A DNA stretch of 64,000 bases. It comes from Bacteroidota bacterium. Lineage in GTDB: Bacteria > Bacteroidota > Bacteroidia > Bacteroidales > Porphyromonadaceae. The notes beneath the pieces were generated by a model, which did not search any database, was not told the origin of the DNA, and saw only the letters and a program-made list of their open reading frames with translations. Of the stretch, positions 52,638 to 62,353 are shown in pieces (position 1 is the first letter of the stretch; every line of letters starts with the position of its first letter). A program made the position numbers and the translations under genes. The stretch spans positions 62,001 through 126,000 of the forward strand of contig JAEWWU010000005.1 in NCBI GenBank assembly GCA_023396255.1, in the 5' to 3' direction.

Positions 52638-54057
52638 GGACACCCACAACAGACTGATAGAAAACAATATCGATATGGGCGAAAAGATATTGGATTTCGA
52701 TGTCAAGAAGAACACCGCTCCGGCTGCCGCCATCAAAATCATTGGTGTAGGGGGGGGCGGAGGCAATGCCGTGAAAAATATGATTCGTCAGGGTCTTTCG
52801 GGAGTTACGTTTCTGCTCTGCAACACCGACCGCCAAGCGATGGAAGACTGCGATGAAGCCGAGAAAATTGTCCTCGGACCCGAAATAACCAAAGGACTGG
52901 GAGCAGGCAATCGCCCGGAAGTGGCCCGTGCAGCTGCAGAAGCCAGTAGAACAGAGATTCAGAACGCACTTAACGATGGTCATACACAAATGGTATTTAT
53001 TACCGCTGGTATGGGCGGAGGCACAGGTACCGGAGCAGCTCCCGTCATTGGAGGCATAGCAAAGAAAATGGGATTACTAACGGTTTCCATCGTAACCATT
53101 CCATTCGTATTCGAGAGGGAGAAAAAAATTATCCGCGCCCTCAAAGGGGTTGAAGAGATGCGCAAAAACACCGACTCGCTGCTCATTATAAACAACGAGC
53201 GTCTGCGTTATGTGTACAAGGATCTTTCGTGGGAGAATGCCCGCAAGGAAGCAGACAACGCTGTCACCAAAGCCGCCCGAGGTATTTCGGATATGATTAC
53301 CCGCAACCTCAAACAAAATGTGGACCTCAATGACGTGCGCACTGCCCTTAAAGACGGAGGGATAGCCATCATTGGAATTGGTTATGGAGAAGGAAAAAAC
53401 CGAGTTCGCGATGCCATCCGCTCGGCCCTGGAGTCTCCCCTACTCAACGACAATGACATTACCAATGCCACCAATGTCTATATGGTACTCTATGAAAGCT
53501 CTCAAGCCCCAATTGGAATGGACGAGTTGGATGCCGTGCACGAACTTATGTGCAGTATCAACACAGACCCCGATTCCAAGATTGGGCACGGATCGGACGA
53601 AACATTAGGAGAGCGTGTTCAAGCAACTATCTTAGCCTCCGGATTCGACAAAGCTGTAAAGTACGGATTGGATAGAGACTTGGATCCATTTTATGCCGAG
53701 GAACAACAAGAACAAAAGCGCAAAGAAGCCGAATTGCTGGTCAAGTACTACAAATCCAAAGATTTGGCACAACCTACATCTATAGCTTCGTTCACTCCTG
53801 TGTTGCTGCACGACGACGAATTGGATGATGACGAAATCATCGCAGCTTTGGAAGAAACACCAGCTTACTCAAGAGATATTACCAAAATCGAAAATATCCG
53901 CAAGAAAAACGGACACCGAAGGTTGAGCAACAAAATGCTGCAAAATGTTATCAAAGCTTCGTCCGAAGATGAGTTGCACGAGTCTTTACCTTCCTTGGAA
54001 GAGCCTCAACAAACAAGCAACGAGAAACCCTATAAACCCAACATCATCGTCTTCTAA
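52606..54057 (+). CDS. ftsZ: Cell division GTPase FtsZ
   Basis: The tubulin-like GTPase that forms the division ring; 483 residues from the ATG at 52606 (another ATG at 52621 is also possible). 'IIGVGGGGGNAVKNMI' and the tubulin signature 'TAGMGGGTGTGAAPVI' are clear, with 'LLIINNERL' and 'DVRTALKDGGIAIIGIG' following. After the core (about residue 350) there is a long variable linker and an end 'KPNIIVF', the conserved tail that binds FtsA. It overlaps ftsA out of frame. Confidence 0.97.
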   Translation: MTTTAMTNNDKDTHNRLIENNIDMGEKILDFDVKKNTAPAAAIKIIGVGGGGGNAVKNMIRQGLSGVTFLLCNTDRQAMEDCDEAEKIVLGPEITKGLGAGNRPEVARAAAEASRTEIQNALNDGHTQMVFITAGMGGGTGTGAAPVIGGIAKKMGLLTVSIVTIPFVFEREKKIIRALKGVEEMRKNTDSLLIINNERLRYVYKDLSWENARKEADNAVTKAARGISDMITRNLKQNVDLNDVRTALKDGGIAIIGIGYGEGKNRVRDAIRSALESPLLNDNDITNATNVYMVLYESSQAPIGMDELDAVHELMCSINTDPDSKIGHGSDETLGERVQATILASGFDKAVKYGLDRDLDPFYAEEQQEQKRKEAELLVKYYKSKDLAQPTSIASFTPVLLHDDELDDDEIIAALEETPAYSRDITKIENIRKKNGHRRLSNKMLQNVIKASSEDELHESLPSLEEPQQTSNEKPYKPNIIVF

Positions 54058-54087
54058 ATCTCCTCACGCAGAAGAAAAGTCTATCCT

Positions 54088-54798
54088 ATGCAACAAAACA
54101 TCCCTCCCGTTATCTTGATGGTAGCAATGGACAAGGAATTTTCTGCCATAGCTCCTTATACGGAACTGCTGCAACAGAAAGAGAATTCCCCTTTTGCCAT
54201 CTATGAAGCCCTAATAAGCCAACGGAGAGTGGTAATTGCGCTTAGCGGGATAGGAAAAGCCAATGCTGCGATGGCAACGGCCGAAGCCATAAGGCTTTAC
54301 CCACACTCTTTGTGTATTGTCAATGTGGGGGTAAGTGGAGGGCTGCTGCCCAACTGTTCTGTTGGAGATTGCCTTGTCGGTTCCAAATTTATGTACCACG
54401 ATGTTTGGTGCGGAGAAGGCAATGCTCTAGGACAGGTGCAGGGGTTACCTGTTTTCTTCTCGGCACACGAGGCTCTACTCTCTGTGGCCCATCAGCTATC
54501 CTCGGTGAGCAATGATGCCGTTAAGTTCGGTTCTTTTTGTTGTGGCGATACATTTATCCCCTCCCCCTCCGTGCTCAATAACTTCTCGGATTGTTGTGCC
54601 GTAGATATGGAGTCTGCAGCTATTGCTCAAGCGTGCCATCTGTACCAAAAGCCTATGATTGCCCTGCGTATCGTCAGTGATACTCCCTTAACTGCACAGA
54701 ACCATTCTGAACAATATCGCCTTTTTTGGAGCAACAACCCTCACAAGGCTTTTGCACCATTGGTGGAATTCTTAAAATTACTTCCCATAGAATTATGA
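54088..54798 (+). CDS. mtnN: 5'-methylthioadenosine/S-adenosylhomocysteine nucleosidase
   Basis: 236 residues. 'MVAMDKEFSAIAPY' and 'ALSGIGKANAAMATAEAI' near the start, 'VNVGVSGGLLPNCSVGD' and 'AVDMESAAIAQACHLY' with the substrate-binding ME pair and 'RIVSDTPL' match the Pfs/MTAN family. It splits S-adenosylhomocysteine to S-ribosylhomocysteine and adenine. It overlaps luxS by 4 bases (ATGA), so the two successive enzymes are made together. Confidence 0.92.
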   Translation: MQQNIPPVILMVAMDKEFSAIAPYTELLQQKENSPFAIYEALISQRRVVIALSGIGKANAAMATAEAIRLYPHSLCIVNVGVSGGLLPNCSVGDCLVGSKFMYHDVWCGEGNALGQVQGLPVFFSAHEALLSVAHQLSSVSNDAVKFGSFCCGDTFIPSPSVLNNFSDCCAVDMESAAIAQACHLYQKPMIALRIVSDTPLTAQNHSEQYRLFWSNNPHKAFAPLVEFLKLLPIEL

Positions 54799-55283
54799 AA
54801 ACAATTCCTAGCTTCACCATAGACCATCTGCACCTATTACGAGGTGTATATGTTTCGCGCAAAGATTTGGTAGGACAAGAAACTGTTACCACCTTTGACA
54901 TCCGAATGAAGGAACCCAACCGAGAATCCGCTTTGGATCAGGGGGCTATTCATACATTAGAACATCTTATAGCAACTTACCTACGCAATGTGCCCGAATG
55001 GGAAGAGCGTGTCCTCTATTGGGGACCTATGGGGTGCCTTACCGGGAACTACTTACTCCTTCGAGGAGACCTCACTCCTATGGATATAGCTCCTCTCTTG
55101 CGTGATGCCTTTGCCTTTGTTGCCTCGTATGAGGGCGATATTCCCGGGGTAACGGCTATGGACTGTGGAAACTATAAACTCCACAATTTGGACCAAGCCA
55201 AGCGTGAAGCTCAAATCTTTTTGACCGAAGTGCTGGCACATCTTTCTAAAACCAACACTGTTTATCCTCAAAGAAAAGAATAA
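54795..55283 (+). CDS. luxS: S-ribosylhomocysteine lyase
   Basis: 162 residues. The metal motif HTLEH (His53, Glu56, His57), the catalytic Cys in 'GPMGCLTGNY' (Cys81) and the third ligand in 'AMDCGNYKLHNL' (Cys124) are all present. LuxS makes homocysteine and DPD, the precursor of AI-2. I start at the ATG 54795; the frame above it lies inside mtnN. The pfs-luxS order is known from Porphyromonas gingivalis. Confidence 0.96.
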   Translation: MKTIPSFTIDHLHLLRGVYVSRKDLVGQETVTTFDIRMKEPNRESALDQGAIHTLEHLIATYLRNVPEWEERVLYWGPMGCLTGNYLLLRGDLTPMDIAPLLRDAFAFVASYEGDIPGVTAMDCGNYKLHNLDQAKREAQIFLTEVLAHLSKTNTVYPQRKE

Positions 55284-55346
55284 GACATTTGTTGCTTAAA
55301 AACATCCCTTGCAAGACTTTTTGGGCAATATTTGTCACGCTTTGAT

Positions 55347-56321
55347 ATGAATAAATTACAAGAAATTCAAGAGCCGATACAACCGTTCTTAGATGGTTTT
55401 GCGCAATCTTACGATGCAGCCCTCCAGAGTCGTATTCCCATTATTACAGAGGCCGTTACGCGCCTCAACCAATCTACGGGAAAACGCATCCGTCCCATCT
55501 TGGTAGGGCTTATGGCACATCTATGCGGCAAGGTTCCGACAGAGACCACCGTAGAAGTTGCCCTCGTCTTGGAATTGATGCACACCTCTTCGCTGATTCA
55601 CGATGATGTTATAGACGAATCTCTAGAAAGGCGTGCACAACCCACTCTCAACTCCATATTCAATAACCACACGGCAGTACTGGTCGGGGATTTTGTTATT
55701 GCCTCTGCCCTACGAAGGGCCTCAAGCAAATTGAGCATAGAAGTGGTACAAACCATTTCTACAATAGCTTGTCTCCTATCCGAAGGAGAATTGATGCAAA
55801 TAGACTTAGTACGTCGAGCTGTATCTACGGAACAAGAATACTTTGAGGTAATCGAAAAGAAAACTGCCATTCTCTTCTCCGCTTCCTGCTCTTTGGGAGC
55901 ATACAGTGTAGGAGCTGATAGCGATATGCAGCAATGTTGCGCCGAGATTGGACGATTGCTGGGCATTGCTTTTCAAATGAGAGACGACATTTTGGATTAT
56001 AGCAACGCCATAGAGACCGGGAAACCAAGAGGGAACGATCTTCGAGAAGGTAAAGCTACCCTACCGCTACTCTATGCACTGAAACAAGCATCGGATGAGG
56101 ACCAAAGCAGAATACGCAGTCTGATGCACCTCCCCGTTGGTGATGAAGCCGTAGAAGAAATAATCAACTTTAGTATTCTTCAAGGAGGGCTAACCTACAC
56201 CCAACAAAAAATAGACAGTTACATACAGCAAGCGTATAAGCTTTTGGAGTCTTTTCCCGAAAGCAAAGCCAAAGAATCCCTATTGGCTTTGGCGCGCTTT
56301 ATTGGCGAACGGACTTTTTAA
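55347..56321 (+). CDS. Polyprenyl diphosphate synthase (second)
   Basis: 324 residues. 'GKRIRPILVGLMAHLCG', the first Asp motif 'LIHDDVIDESLERRAQPTLN' and the second 'FQMRDDILDY' are standard. Small residues before the first Asp motif and the similarity to octaprenyl synthases suggest a long-chain product for menaquinone, but this is inference. I start at the ATG 55347 rather than the TTG at 55332. It follows luxS by 63 bases. Confidence 0.9.
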   Translation: MNKLQEIQEPIQPFLDGFAQSYDAALQSRIPIITEAVTRLNQSTGKRIRPILVGLMAHLCGKVPTETTVEVALVLELMHTSSLIHDDVIDESLERRAQPTLNSIFNNHTAVLVGDFVIASALRRASSKLSIEVVQTISTIACLLSEGELMQIDLVRRAVSTEQEYFEVIEKKTAILFSASCSLGAYSVGADSDMQQCCAEIGRLLGIAFQMRDDILDYSNAIETGKPRGNDLREGKATLPLLYALKQASDEDQSRIRSLMHLPVGDEAVEEIINFSILQGGLTYTQQKIDSYIQQAYKLLESFPESKAKESLLALARFIGERTF

Positions 56322-56374
56322 CCTTAATCAAATCCTTCTTTCGATAACACCCACATAGAAGAAATCCAAACAGA

Positions 56375-57847
56375 ATGGAAAAATACCCAATGATAGCCAA
56401 AACCCTTGCCGGTTTGGAAGATGTATTAGAACAAGAACTCATCGACTTAGGTGCCGAAAACGTTGAACCGGGGAGACGTATGGTTTCTTTCTACGGAGAC
56501 AAACGTCTGATGTACAAAGCCAACCTGCATCTGCGCACAGCACTGCGCATCCTTAAACCCATTTACGAATTCGATGCCGAAGACGAAGAGCTTTTCTATG
56601 CAGCTCTGTTTCGGTTCGATTGGGGTACCATTATGGACCTAAATACCTCCTTTGCCATAGATACGGTGGTCTACTCAACCACCTTTACGCATAGCAAATT
56701 CCTTGGCTACAAAGCCAAAGATGCAATTGTGGATTGGTTTGCAGAACGCGATCCGGAAGGGCGTCGTCCCAACATTCGTCTTACCAATCCCGACATTCGC
56801 TTACATATCCACGTGGCAGAGAGGCACGTAACCCTCTGCTTAGACTCATCGGGTGAAAGTCTCCATAAACGAGGCTATCGCCAGCAACAAGACATAGCCC
56901 CCATCAACGAAGTTTTGGCTGCCGGAATACTCCTCAAAGCCGGGTGGAAAGGCGACACGGATCTTTTGGACCCTTTTTGTGGGTCAGGGACTTTTCTCAT
57001 AGAGGCTGCTCTGATTGCTCGCAATATAGCTCCCGGTGTGTATCGAGACCGTTTTGCTTTTGAAGGATGGAAAGATTTCGATGCCGCTCTTTACAACGAA
57101 TTGTACGACGATGATTCGCAAGAACGCCCCTTTGAGCACCATATCTACGGATCGGATATTTCCAAAAAGGCAATTGCCATTGCACAAGCCAACGTAAAAA
57201 GAGCCGGCGTGAGAAAGGAGATCACCCTAACCCAACAAGCCTTTCAGCAAACAACACCGCACAGCACACCCACTCTTATTGTGATGAACCCTCCCTACGG
57301 AGAGCGCATAGACAAGTATGAGACCGAGCAATTGTATCAAATGATTGGTTCTACCCTCAAACACAGCTATGCCGGTTGTGAAGCTTGGGTGATTGCACAC
57401 AAACCCGGACACTTTAACAGCATCGGACTTCGACAAAGTTTTAGGCAACCACTCTTTAATGGAGCTTTGGAGTGTGAACTGAGGGGTTACTCTCTCTTTA
57501 GCGGATCGAACAAAGAGTTCAAACAAGAGCAGGCTCAAAACTCACAAGAAAAACAACCTCGTCGCAATCCCTCCTTTGGAAAGAAAAAAGAGATCAAACC
57601 TTGGAGAAGAGAAGAAAAGAGTGCCTATCACAAATCCAAAAAGCAGTTTGAGAAAAAGAAAGATAGCACAGAGCCTCAAAGAGGAGAGTTTAAGCGAGAA
57701 AAACCTTTTACATTCAAGAAAGAGAACCACAAATCTCGACAAGAAAAGGGGCAAGATTGGCAAACCTCGGGTATGGAACAACATAACCGACGCCCTTCCT
57801 CCAAAAAGTCGTGGCTACAAGTATTCGAATCCGAAGAGAATAAATAA
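56375..57847 (+). CDS. THUMP-domain RNA methyltransferase (RlmL N-terminal/YpsC type)
   Basis: 490 residues. A THUMP-containing N-terminus ('MIAKTLAGLEDVLEQELIDL') is followed by a Rossmann methylase with 'LLDPFCGSGTFLIEAALIA' and the catalytic 'VMNPPYGERI' (NPPY, near residue 309). Family members methylate N2 of a guanine in 23S rRNA. The last ~95 residues are very basic (many K, R, Q; for example 'KKEIKPWRREEKSAYHKSKK') and look disordered, an unusual tail that may bind RNA. Confidence 0.9.
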   Translation: MEKYPMIAKTLAGLEDVLEQELIDLGAENVEPGRRMVSFYGDKRLMYKANLHLRTALRILKPIYEFDAEDEELFYAALFRFDWGTIMDLNTSFAIDTVVYSTTFTHSKFLGYKAKDAIVDWFAERDPEGRRPNIRLTNPDIRLHIHVAERHVTLCLDSSGESLHKRGYRQQQDIAPINEVLAAGILLKAGWKGDTDLLDPFCGSGTFLIEAALIARNIAPGVYRDRFAFEGWKDFDAALYNELYDDDSQERPFEHHIYGSDISKKAIAIAQANVKRAGVRKEITLTQQAFQQTTPHSTPTLIVMNPPYGERIDKYETEQLYQMIGSTLKHSYAGCEAWVIAHKPGHFNSIGLRQSFRQPLFNGALECELRGYSLFSGSNKEFKQEQAQNSQEKQPRRNPSFGKKKEIKPWRREEKSAYHKSKKQFEKKKDSTEPQRGEFKREKPFTFKKENHKSRQEKGQDWQTSGMEQHNRRPSSKKSWLQVFESEENK

Positions 57848-57868
57848 AGTATACCTAATAAACTCGAG

Positions 57869-60052
57869 ATGAAAAAGATTTTTTCCCTATTCGTATGTAC
57901 TTTTTTGTGTACTGCCCCAATGGCTACCATTCAAGTTATGGCACAAAACAGTAAAACCTTAACGCTGGAGAGAGTAATTCCCGGAGGAAAGCAATTCCGT
58001 TCCTTTTATCCCGAATACTACTACGCCTCGGGATGGGTAGGAAACAAGTATATTGCCTACAAAGACAGAGAAACTCTGTCCGCCTTTAACGCTTCGACCC
58101 GAAAGGAAACAACCTTTTTGACCTTCAAAGAGCTATCTGACCTACTGGCTCCATTCGAAGACATTACCCACCAATCCTACCTCCCCCCTCACTCAATTAC
58201 CGGGCAAGAGCTACTCCAATTCACACTTAACAAGGGGGTATATCTGGTAGATGCCCAACAGAAAAAGGTAGTACGCCACTTTGTAACAGAAGGGCTAAGT
58301 CTTGCCTTTATGGAGCTAACCCCAAACGAAAAACTCTTAATTGTAAAAACTACCGATGGAGAGCTCGGACTGATCAGACCGGGAGAAAAAAACTTCACCC
58401 CCATTGCCAAGGACGAAGCCGATGCTGTTGTGGTGTATGGAGAGGCAGTTCACCAAAGAGAGTTTGGAATAGAGAAAGGGGTATTTAGCAATCCTCAAGG
58501 ATCTAAAATTGCTTTTTATCGTATGGATCAGTCTATGGTAAAGGCTTATCCGTTGGTTGATATGGAACCCCATAAAGCCGAGCTCAGGCCTTTGCGTTAT
58601 CCTATGGCCGGAGAAGCCTCTCACCACGTAACCGTGGGGATCTACGATGTGCAACAAGGCTCTACCGTCTATCTCAAAACAGGAGGAGATCCCGAACACT
58701 ATTTGACCAATTTGGCGTGGAACCCTCAAGGAGATATTCTCTATATAGCCGAACTTAACCGTGGGCAAAACGAAATGGATCTAAATGCCTACAACACCTC
58801 CTCCGGACAACGTATAACCACTCTGTTTTCCGAAAAAGACAGCAAATACGTAGAACCCATTATGCCCATACACTTTGTTCCCGGCAGTAAGGGCAAACAG
58901 TTCGTTTGGCTTTCTCGCCGAGATGGGTTTTACAACTTCTACCTATACAACACGGAAGGGAAACTCATCAGATCTTTAGCCAACGGACAGGGAGAGGTTA
59001 CTGACTTTTTAGGATTCGACCCCAAAGGATGGACCCTCTACTATATGGGAACGCACGAGTCCCCCTTGGAAAGTCACCTATATGCCCACAATGTAAGTAA
59101 TAACAAAGCAACAAGGCTCACCATTGCCGACGCCACCCACTCAGTACAACTCTCTGCCGACAAACGTTTCTTTGCAAGCAACTATACCAGCCATTCTATC
59201 CCCCGCATCGTGGCACTCTTCGATGCCAAAGGCAAGGAGGTACAAAGGTTGCTTACCGCCTCCAATCCTGACCAAGGTTGGCAGATGCCCGAAATAGAGA
59301 AAGGCACACTCAAAGCTGCAGATGGAGTTACCGACCTCCATTACAGACTAGTAAAACCTCTCAATATGGAACCGGGCAAGAAATACCCTGTGATTATTTA
59401 TGTCTACGGAGGACCGCACGCCCAGTTGGTAACCAATACGTGGCATTGGGGAGCCGGTGGTTGGGATCTGTATATGGCTCAAGAGGGATATGCCGTGCTA
59501 ACACTCGACAATCGTGGCAGTGCTAACCGAGGTAGAGACTTTGAACAAGTTATACATCGCAATGTGGGTACGCAAGAAATGGCGGACCAAATGCAAGGAG
59601 TAGCCTACTTGAAATCACTACCTTGGATCGACTCTCAACGAATTGGGGTACACGGATGGAGCTTTGGCGGATTTATGACCACCAATCTGATGCTCACTCA
59701 CCCGGAAGTATTCAAAGTAGGAGTTGCCGGCGGACCGGTTATGGACTGGTCTCGCTACGAAGTTATGTATGGCGAACGCTACAACGACAGCCCGCAAGAA
59801 AACCCACAAGGGTACCAAAACAACAACCTACTTCTCAGAGCCGGTAGTCTCAAAGGACGCTTGATGCTCATTCACGGAACCGTAGACAACGTGGTGGTAT
59901 GGCAACACGGTCAAGCTTTTGTAAAGGCCTGCGTTGATGCACGCACCTATCCAGACTGTATGTTCTATCCGGGATACGAACACAACGTGGGAGGACCGGA
60001 CCGAGTGCACTTATACGAAACTATAACCCGATACTTCAAAGACTTTTTATGA
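57869..60052 (+). CDS. Dipeptidyl peptidase IV (S9 family)
   Basis: 727 residues with a signal peptide ending near 'VMAQ' (residue 26). The beta-propeller half is followed by an alpha/beta hydrolase half with the serine in 'HGWSFGGFM' (Ser598), the Asp in 'GTVDNVV' (about 673) and the His in 'YEHNVGG' (about 705); the spacing equals that of Porphyromonas gingivalis DPP4. It removes X-Pro dipeptides from peptides in the periplasm, feeding peptide catabolism. It is coupled to purD by a 4-base overlap. Confidence 0.94.
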   Translation: MKKIFSLFVCTFLCTAPMATIQVMAQNSKTLTLERVIPGGKQFRSFYPEYYYASGWVGNKYIAYKDRETLSAFNASTRKETTFLTFKELSDLLAPFEDITHQSYLPPHSITGQELLQFTLNKGVYLVDAQQKKVVRHFVTEGLSLAFMELTPNEKLLIVKTTDGELGLIRPGEKNFTPIAKDEADAVVVYGEAVHQREFGIEKGVFSNPQGSKIAFYRMDQSMVKAYPLVDMEPHKAELRPLRYPMAGEASHHVTVGIYDVQQGSTVYLKTGGDPEHYLTNLAWNPQGDILYIAELNRGQNEMDLNAYNTSSGQRITTLFSEKDSKYVEPIMPIHFVPGSKGKQFVWLSRRDGFYNFYLYNTEGKLIRSLANGQGEVTDFLGFDPKGWTLYYMGTHESPLESHLYAHNVSNNKATRLTIADATHSVQLSADKRFFASNYTSHSIPRIVALFDAKGKEVQRLLTASNPDQGWQMPEIEKGTLKAADGVTDLHYRLVKPLNMEPGKKYPVIIYVYGGPHAQLVTNTWHWGAGGWDLYMAQEGYAVLTLDNRGSANRGRDFEQVIHRNVGTQEMADQMQGVAYLKSLPWIDSQRIGVHGWSFGGFMTTNLMLTHPEVFKVGVAGGPVMDWSRYEVMYGERYNDSPQENPQGYQNNNLLLRAGSLKGRLMLIHGTVDNVVVWQHGQAFVKACVDARTYPDCMFYPGYEHNVGGPDRVHLYETITRYFKDFL

Positions 60053-61416
60053 GTATATCATTCCCAAAAAAAGAAAAAGAGTTCAACGCCAACGACATAT
60101 CTCTGGTTGAGTTGATCGAAGACAAACGAAAAGTTGCCCCCAAACGAATTTTGCTTCTCGGTAGCGGCGGAAGAGAAGCCGCCATCGCCTGGAAAATAGC
60201 ACAAAGCCCTCGTACCGAGCAACTATTCATTGCTCCGGGCAATGGAGGCACTGGTTGCTATGGAACTAATGTTCCCCAGCTCAACCCTATGGATTTTGAT
60301 GGGGTAAGCTCCTTTATCTCCGAACAGCATATAGATCTCTTGGTTTGTGGTCCCGAAGATCCTTTAGTACACGGATTGGTAGACTTTTTGCAGGAAAAAC
60401 CCGAGCACTCGGAACTTCTCATCGTAGGTCCGGCTGAGAATGGAGCACGTTTGGAAGGGAGTAAAGACTTTAGTAAAGCCTTTATGAGAAAACACGGTAT
60501 ACCAACAGCTACCTACGAAACCTTCGGAATGGAAGAAAAGGAGGAAGCAGAAGAATACTTGGACCAATTGACCCCACCCTTTGTTCTCAAAGCGGACGGA
60601 TTAGCTGCAGGAAAAGGAGTTATCATTTGCGACGAAAGAGAAGAGGCCAACCGAGCCCTCGAAGACTTATGGAATGGCAAATTTGGCTCCATTGGGCAAA
60701 AAGTGGTCATCGAAGAATTTCTCAGAGGCATCGAATGCTCTGTATTCGTAGCCACAGACGGGGAACACTACAAAATACTCCCTGTTGCCAAAGACTACAA
60801 GCGCATCGGAGAGGGCGACACAGGTCCTAACACGGGAGGAATGGGGGCAGTAAGTCCCGTACCCTTTGCCGATAAGACTTTTATGCAAAAAGTAGAAGAG
60901 CGAATCGTAGTGCCAACCCTACAAGGTCTCAAAGAAGAACAAATTCCCTACTGCGGATTTCTTTTCATCGGACTGATGAATGTGGAAGGAGAGCCGTATG
61001 TTATCGAATACAACTGTCGTATGGGAGACCCCGAAACAGAGGTGGTTATGCTAAGAATAGCCTCGGATTTGGTCGATATGCTCGAAGCGATGGCACTCGG
61101 TTCGCTACACCATTACACTTTGGAGATAGCTCCTCAAACAGCAGCTTGCGTTATGCTGGTTTCTCGTGGTTATCCGGGGGAATATCAAAAAGGATTCGAA
61201 ATAACCCTTCCCGCCCCCACAGAAGACATAAAACTCTTTCACGCAGGCACCTATTGCCAAGACGATAAGATTGTGACCTCGGGGGGAAGAGTTCTGGCAA
61301 TCTCTTCCAAGGGCGAAGATCTGCACGAAGCTCTTACACACTGCTACAATACGGCACAGCAAGTTCTCTTTGAAGGGAAAAACTACCGTCACGACATAGG
61401 TAAGGACCTACAATAA
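60049..61416 (+). CDS. purD: Phosphoribosylamine--glycine ligase
   Basis: 455 residues; the second step of purine synthesis. 'RILLLGSGGREAAIAWKI', 'VLKADGLAAGKGVIICDE', 'NTGGMGAVSPVPF' and 'YVIEYNCRMGDPETEVVML' are GARS motifs. The N-terminus is about 33 residues longer than in most PurD proteins, with no inner ATG in this part; a non-ATG start near residue 33 is possible. The start overlaps the dpp4 stop as ATGA. It ends the long plus-strand run. Confidence 0.94.
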   Translation: MSISFPKKEKEFNANDISLVELIEDKRKVAPKRILLLGSGGREAAIAWKIAQSPRTEQLFIAPGNGGTGCYGTNVPQLNPMDFDGVSSFISEQHIDLLVCGPEDPLVHGLVDFLQEKPEHSELLIVGPAENGARLEGSKDFSKAFMRKHGIPTATYETFGMEEKEEAEEYLDQLTPPFVLKADGLAAGKGVIICDEREEANRALEDLWNGKFGSIGQKVVIEEFLRGIECSVFVATDGEHYKILPVAKDYKRIGEGDTGPNTGGMGAVSPVPFADKTFMQKVEERIVVPTLQGLKEEQIPYCGFLFIGLMNVEGEPYVIEYNCRMGDPETEVVMLRIASDLVDMLEAMALGSLHHYTLEIAPQTAACVMLVSRGYPGEYQKGFEITLPAPTEDIKLFHAGTYCQDDKIVTSGGRVLAISSKGEDLHEALTHCYNTAQQVLFEGKNYRHDIGKDLQ

Positions 61417-61483
61417 CTTCACCATTCCCTCGCTTTGAAGGAAGGTGGAGTGGGTCGTAAGGCTCTCATTTGTGTACAGAAAG

Positions 61484-61529
61484 ACCGCTATTAGATAGGA
61501 TTGCTTCTGTCTAATAGCGGTTCCTTTTT
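61484..61529 (+). terminator. Strong terminator after purD
   Basis: ACCGCTATTAGA and TCTAATAGCGGT form a perfect 12-base stem and CCTTTTTAG follows. It closes the murG-purD run. Confidence 0.9.
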
Positions 61530-61932
61530 AGTTTTTTATCGGTTTAACTTAAAACCGATTGAAGAATAAACTTTTAGCGGAGTATTTGAAATATAGAGGT
61601 AACGATTTAGCAACCGTACGAATTTCAGCGTTTTGAGGTAGAAAAATCGAAATTGTCGAGTTTTTTGATTTATAACTCTGGTTTGAATCCTCTGTGCTTT
61701 CTTCCCGGAAAGAGATTTCTAAAAAGGAGGGACAATCACCCCGTTCGAAGTTCGAACAAAGGGACAAACAACTGCGTGGTATCTATTCTAAAACCAGTGA
61801 ATACCTTGATCAAATCCCTTCATAATTATGCTTTATCGAGATCCGAAACCCACCAATCCGAAAACTCAACCAAATCTTCGGTAGAGACAAACGACCTCCC
61901 TACTCTCCCCTAAACTGTGAAAAATTCCTTTT
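61530..61932. other. Gene-free stretch after purD
   Basis: Two opposed frames of 72-86 codons overlap each other at 61549-61913 and neither resembles a protein I know or shows good composition. No promoter was seen. Confidence 0.4.
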
Positions 61933-62343
61933 TCAGAGGAAAAGGCGAGCCAACCGAAAACGTTTTCGTAAGACGGAGCGGACAAGGGTCAAGCCGGCAG
62001 GTATGGCCAAAGGCTTTACGACATTGAAAATCTCCGTAGCTACACGCACGGCACTGTAAGTTTGCAACTTATTCCATAACTCGTCAAGAGGTGCAGGAAT
62101 CCTCTTCTCTCGCTTCTGTACCTGCCTCCCGCTTGTTGAGGAAGGGGTTCCGGAAAGATAATTGAAACTCCTCCCCAAAGGAGAGTTTTTAGGGATTACA
62201 TACTCGATAGCCCTATCTACAAAATATCGAGAGCCACGTTCACGAACAAAATTCAAATCTGCATCATAAGTAACACTTGCCTGTTGCAAATCTCTCTCGG
62301 CACGACCTTGACGTTGCTTAAACTGATTCCAATCCTTTGACAT
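61933..62343 (-). CDS. Small basic protein of an envelope operon, unknown
   Basis: 136 residues from the ATG at 62341-62343, 10 bases after the stop of the upstream gene; a longer frame would overlap it. The N-terminus is hydrophilic ('WNQFKQRQGRAERDLQQ'), the C-terminus has a weakly hydrophobic segment ('VVKPLAIPAGLTLVRSVL') and a basic end. I do not recognise the family. Its partners (holin-like and YtxH-like proteins) suggest a membrane-associated role. Confidence 0.65.
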   Translation of the reverse strand: MSKDWNQFKQRQGRAERDLQQASVTYDADLNFVRERGSRYFVDRAIEYVIPKNSPLGRSFNYLSGTPSSTSGRQVQKREKRIPAPLDELWNKLQTYSAVRVATEIFNVVKPLAIPAGLTLVRSVLRKRFRLARLFL

Positions 62344-62353
62344 AGCTCTCCCT

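Noticed and set aside
61549..61913. Opposed frames of 72 and 86 codons after purD
   Set aside because: No family similarity, they overlap each other, and there is no promoter or terminator in support.
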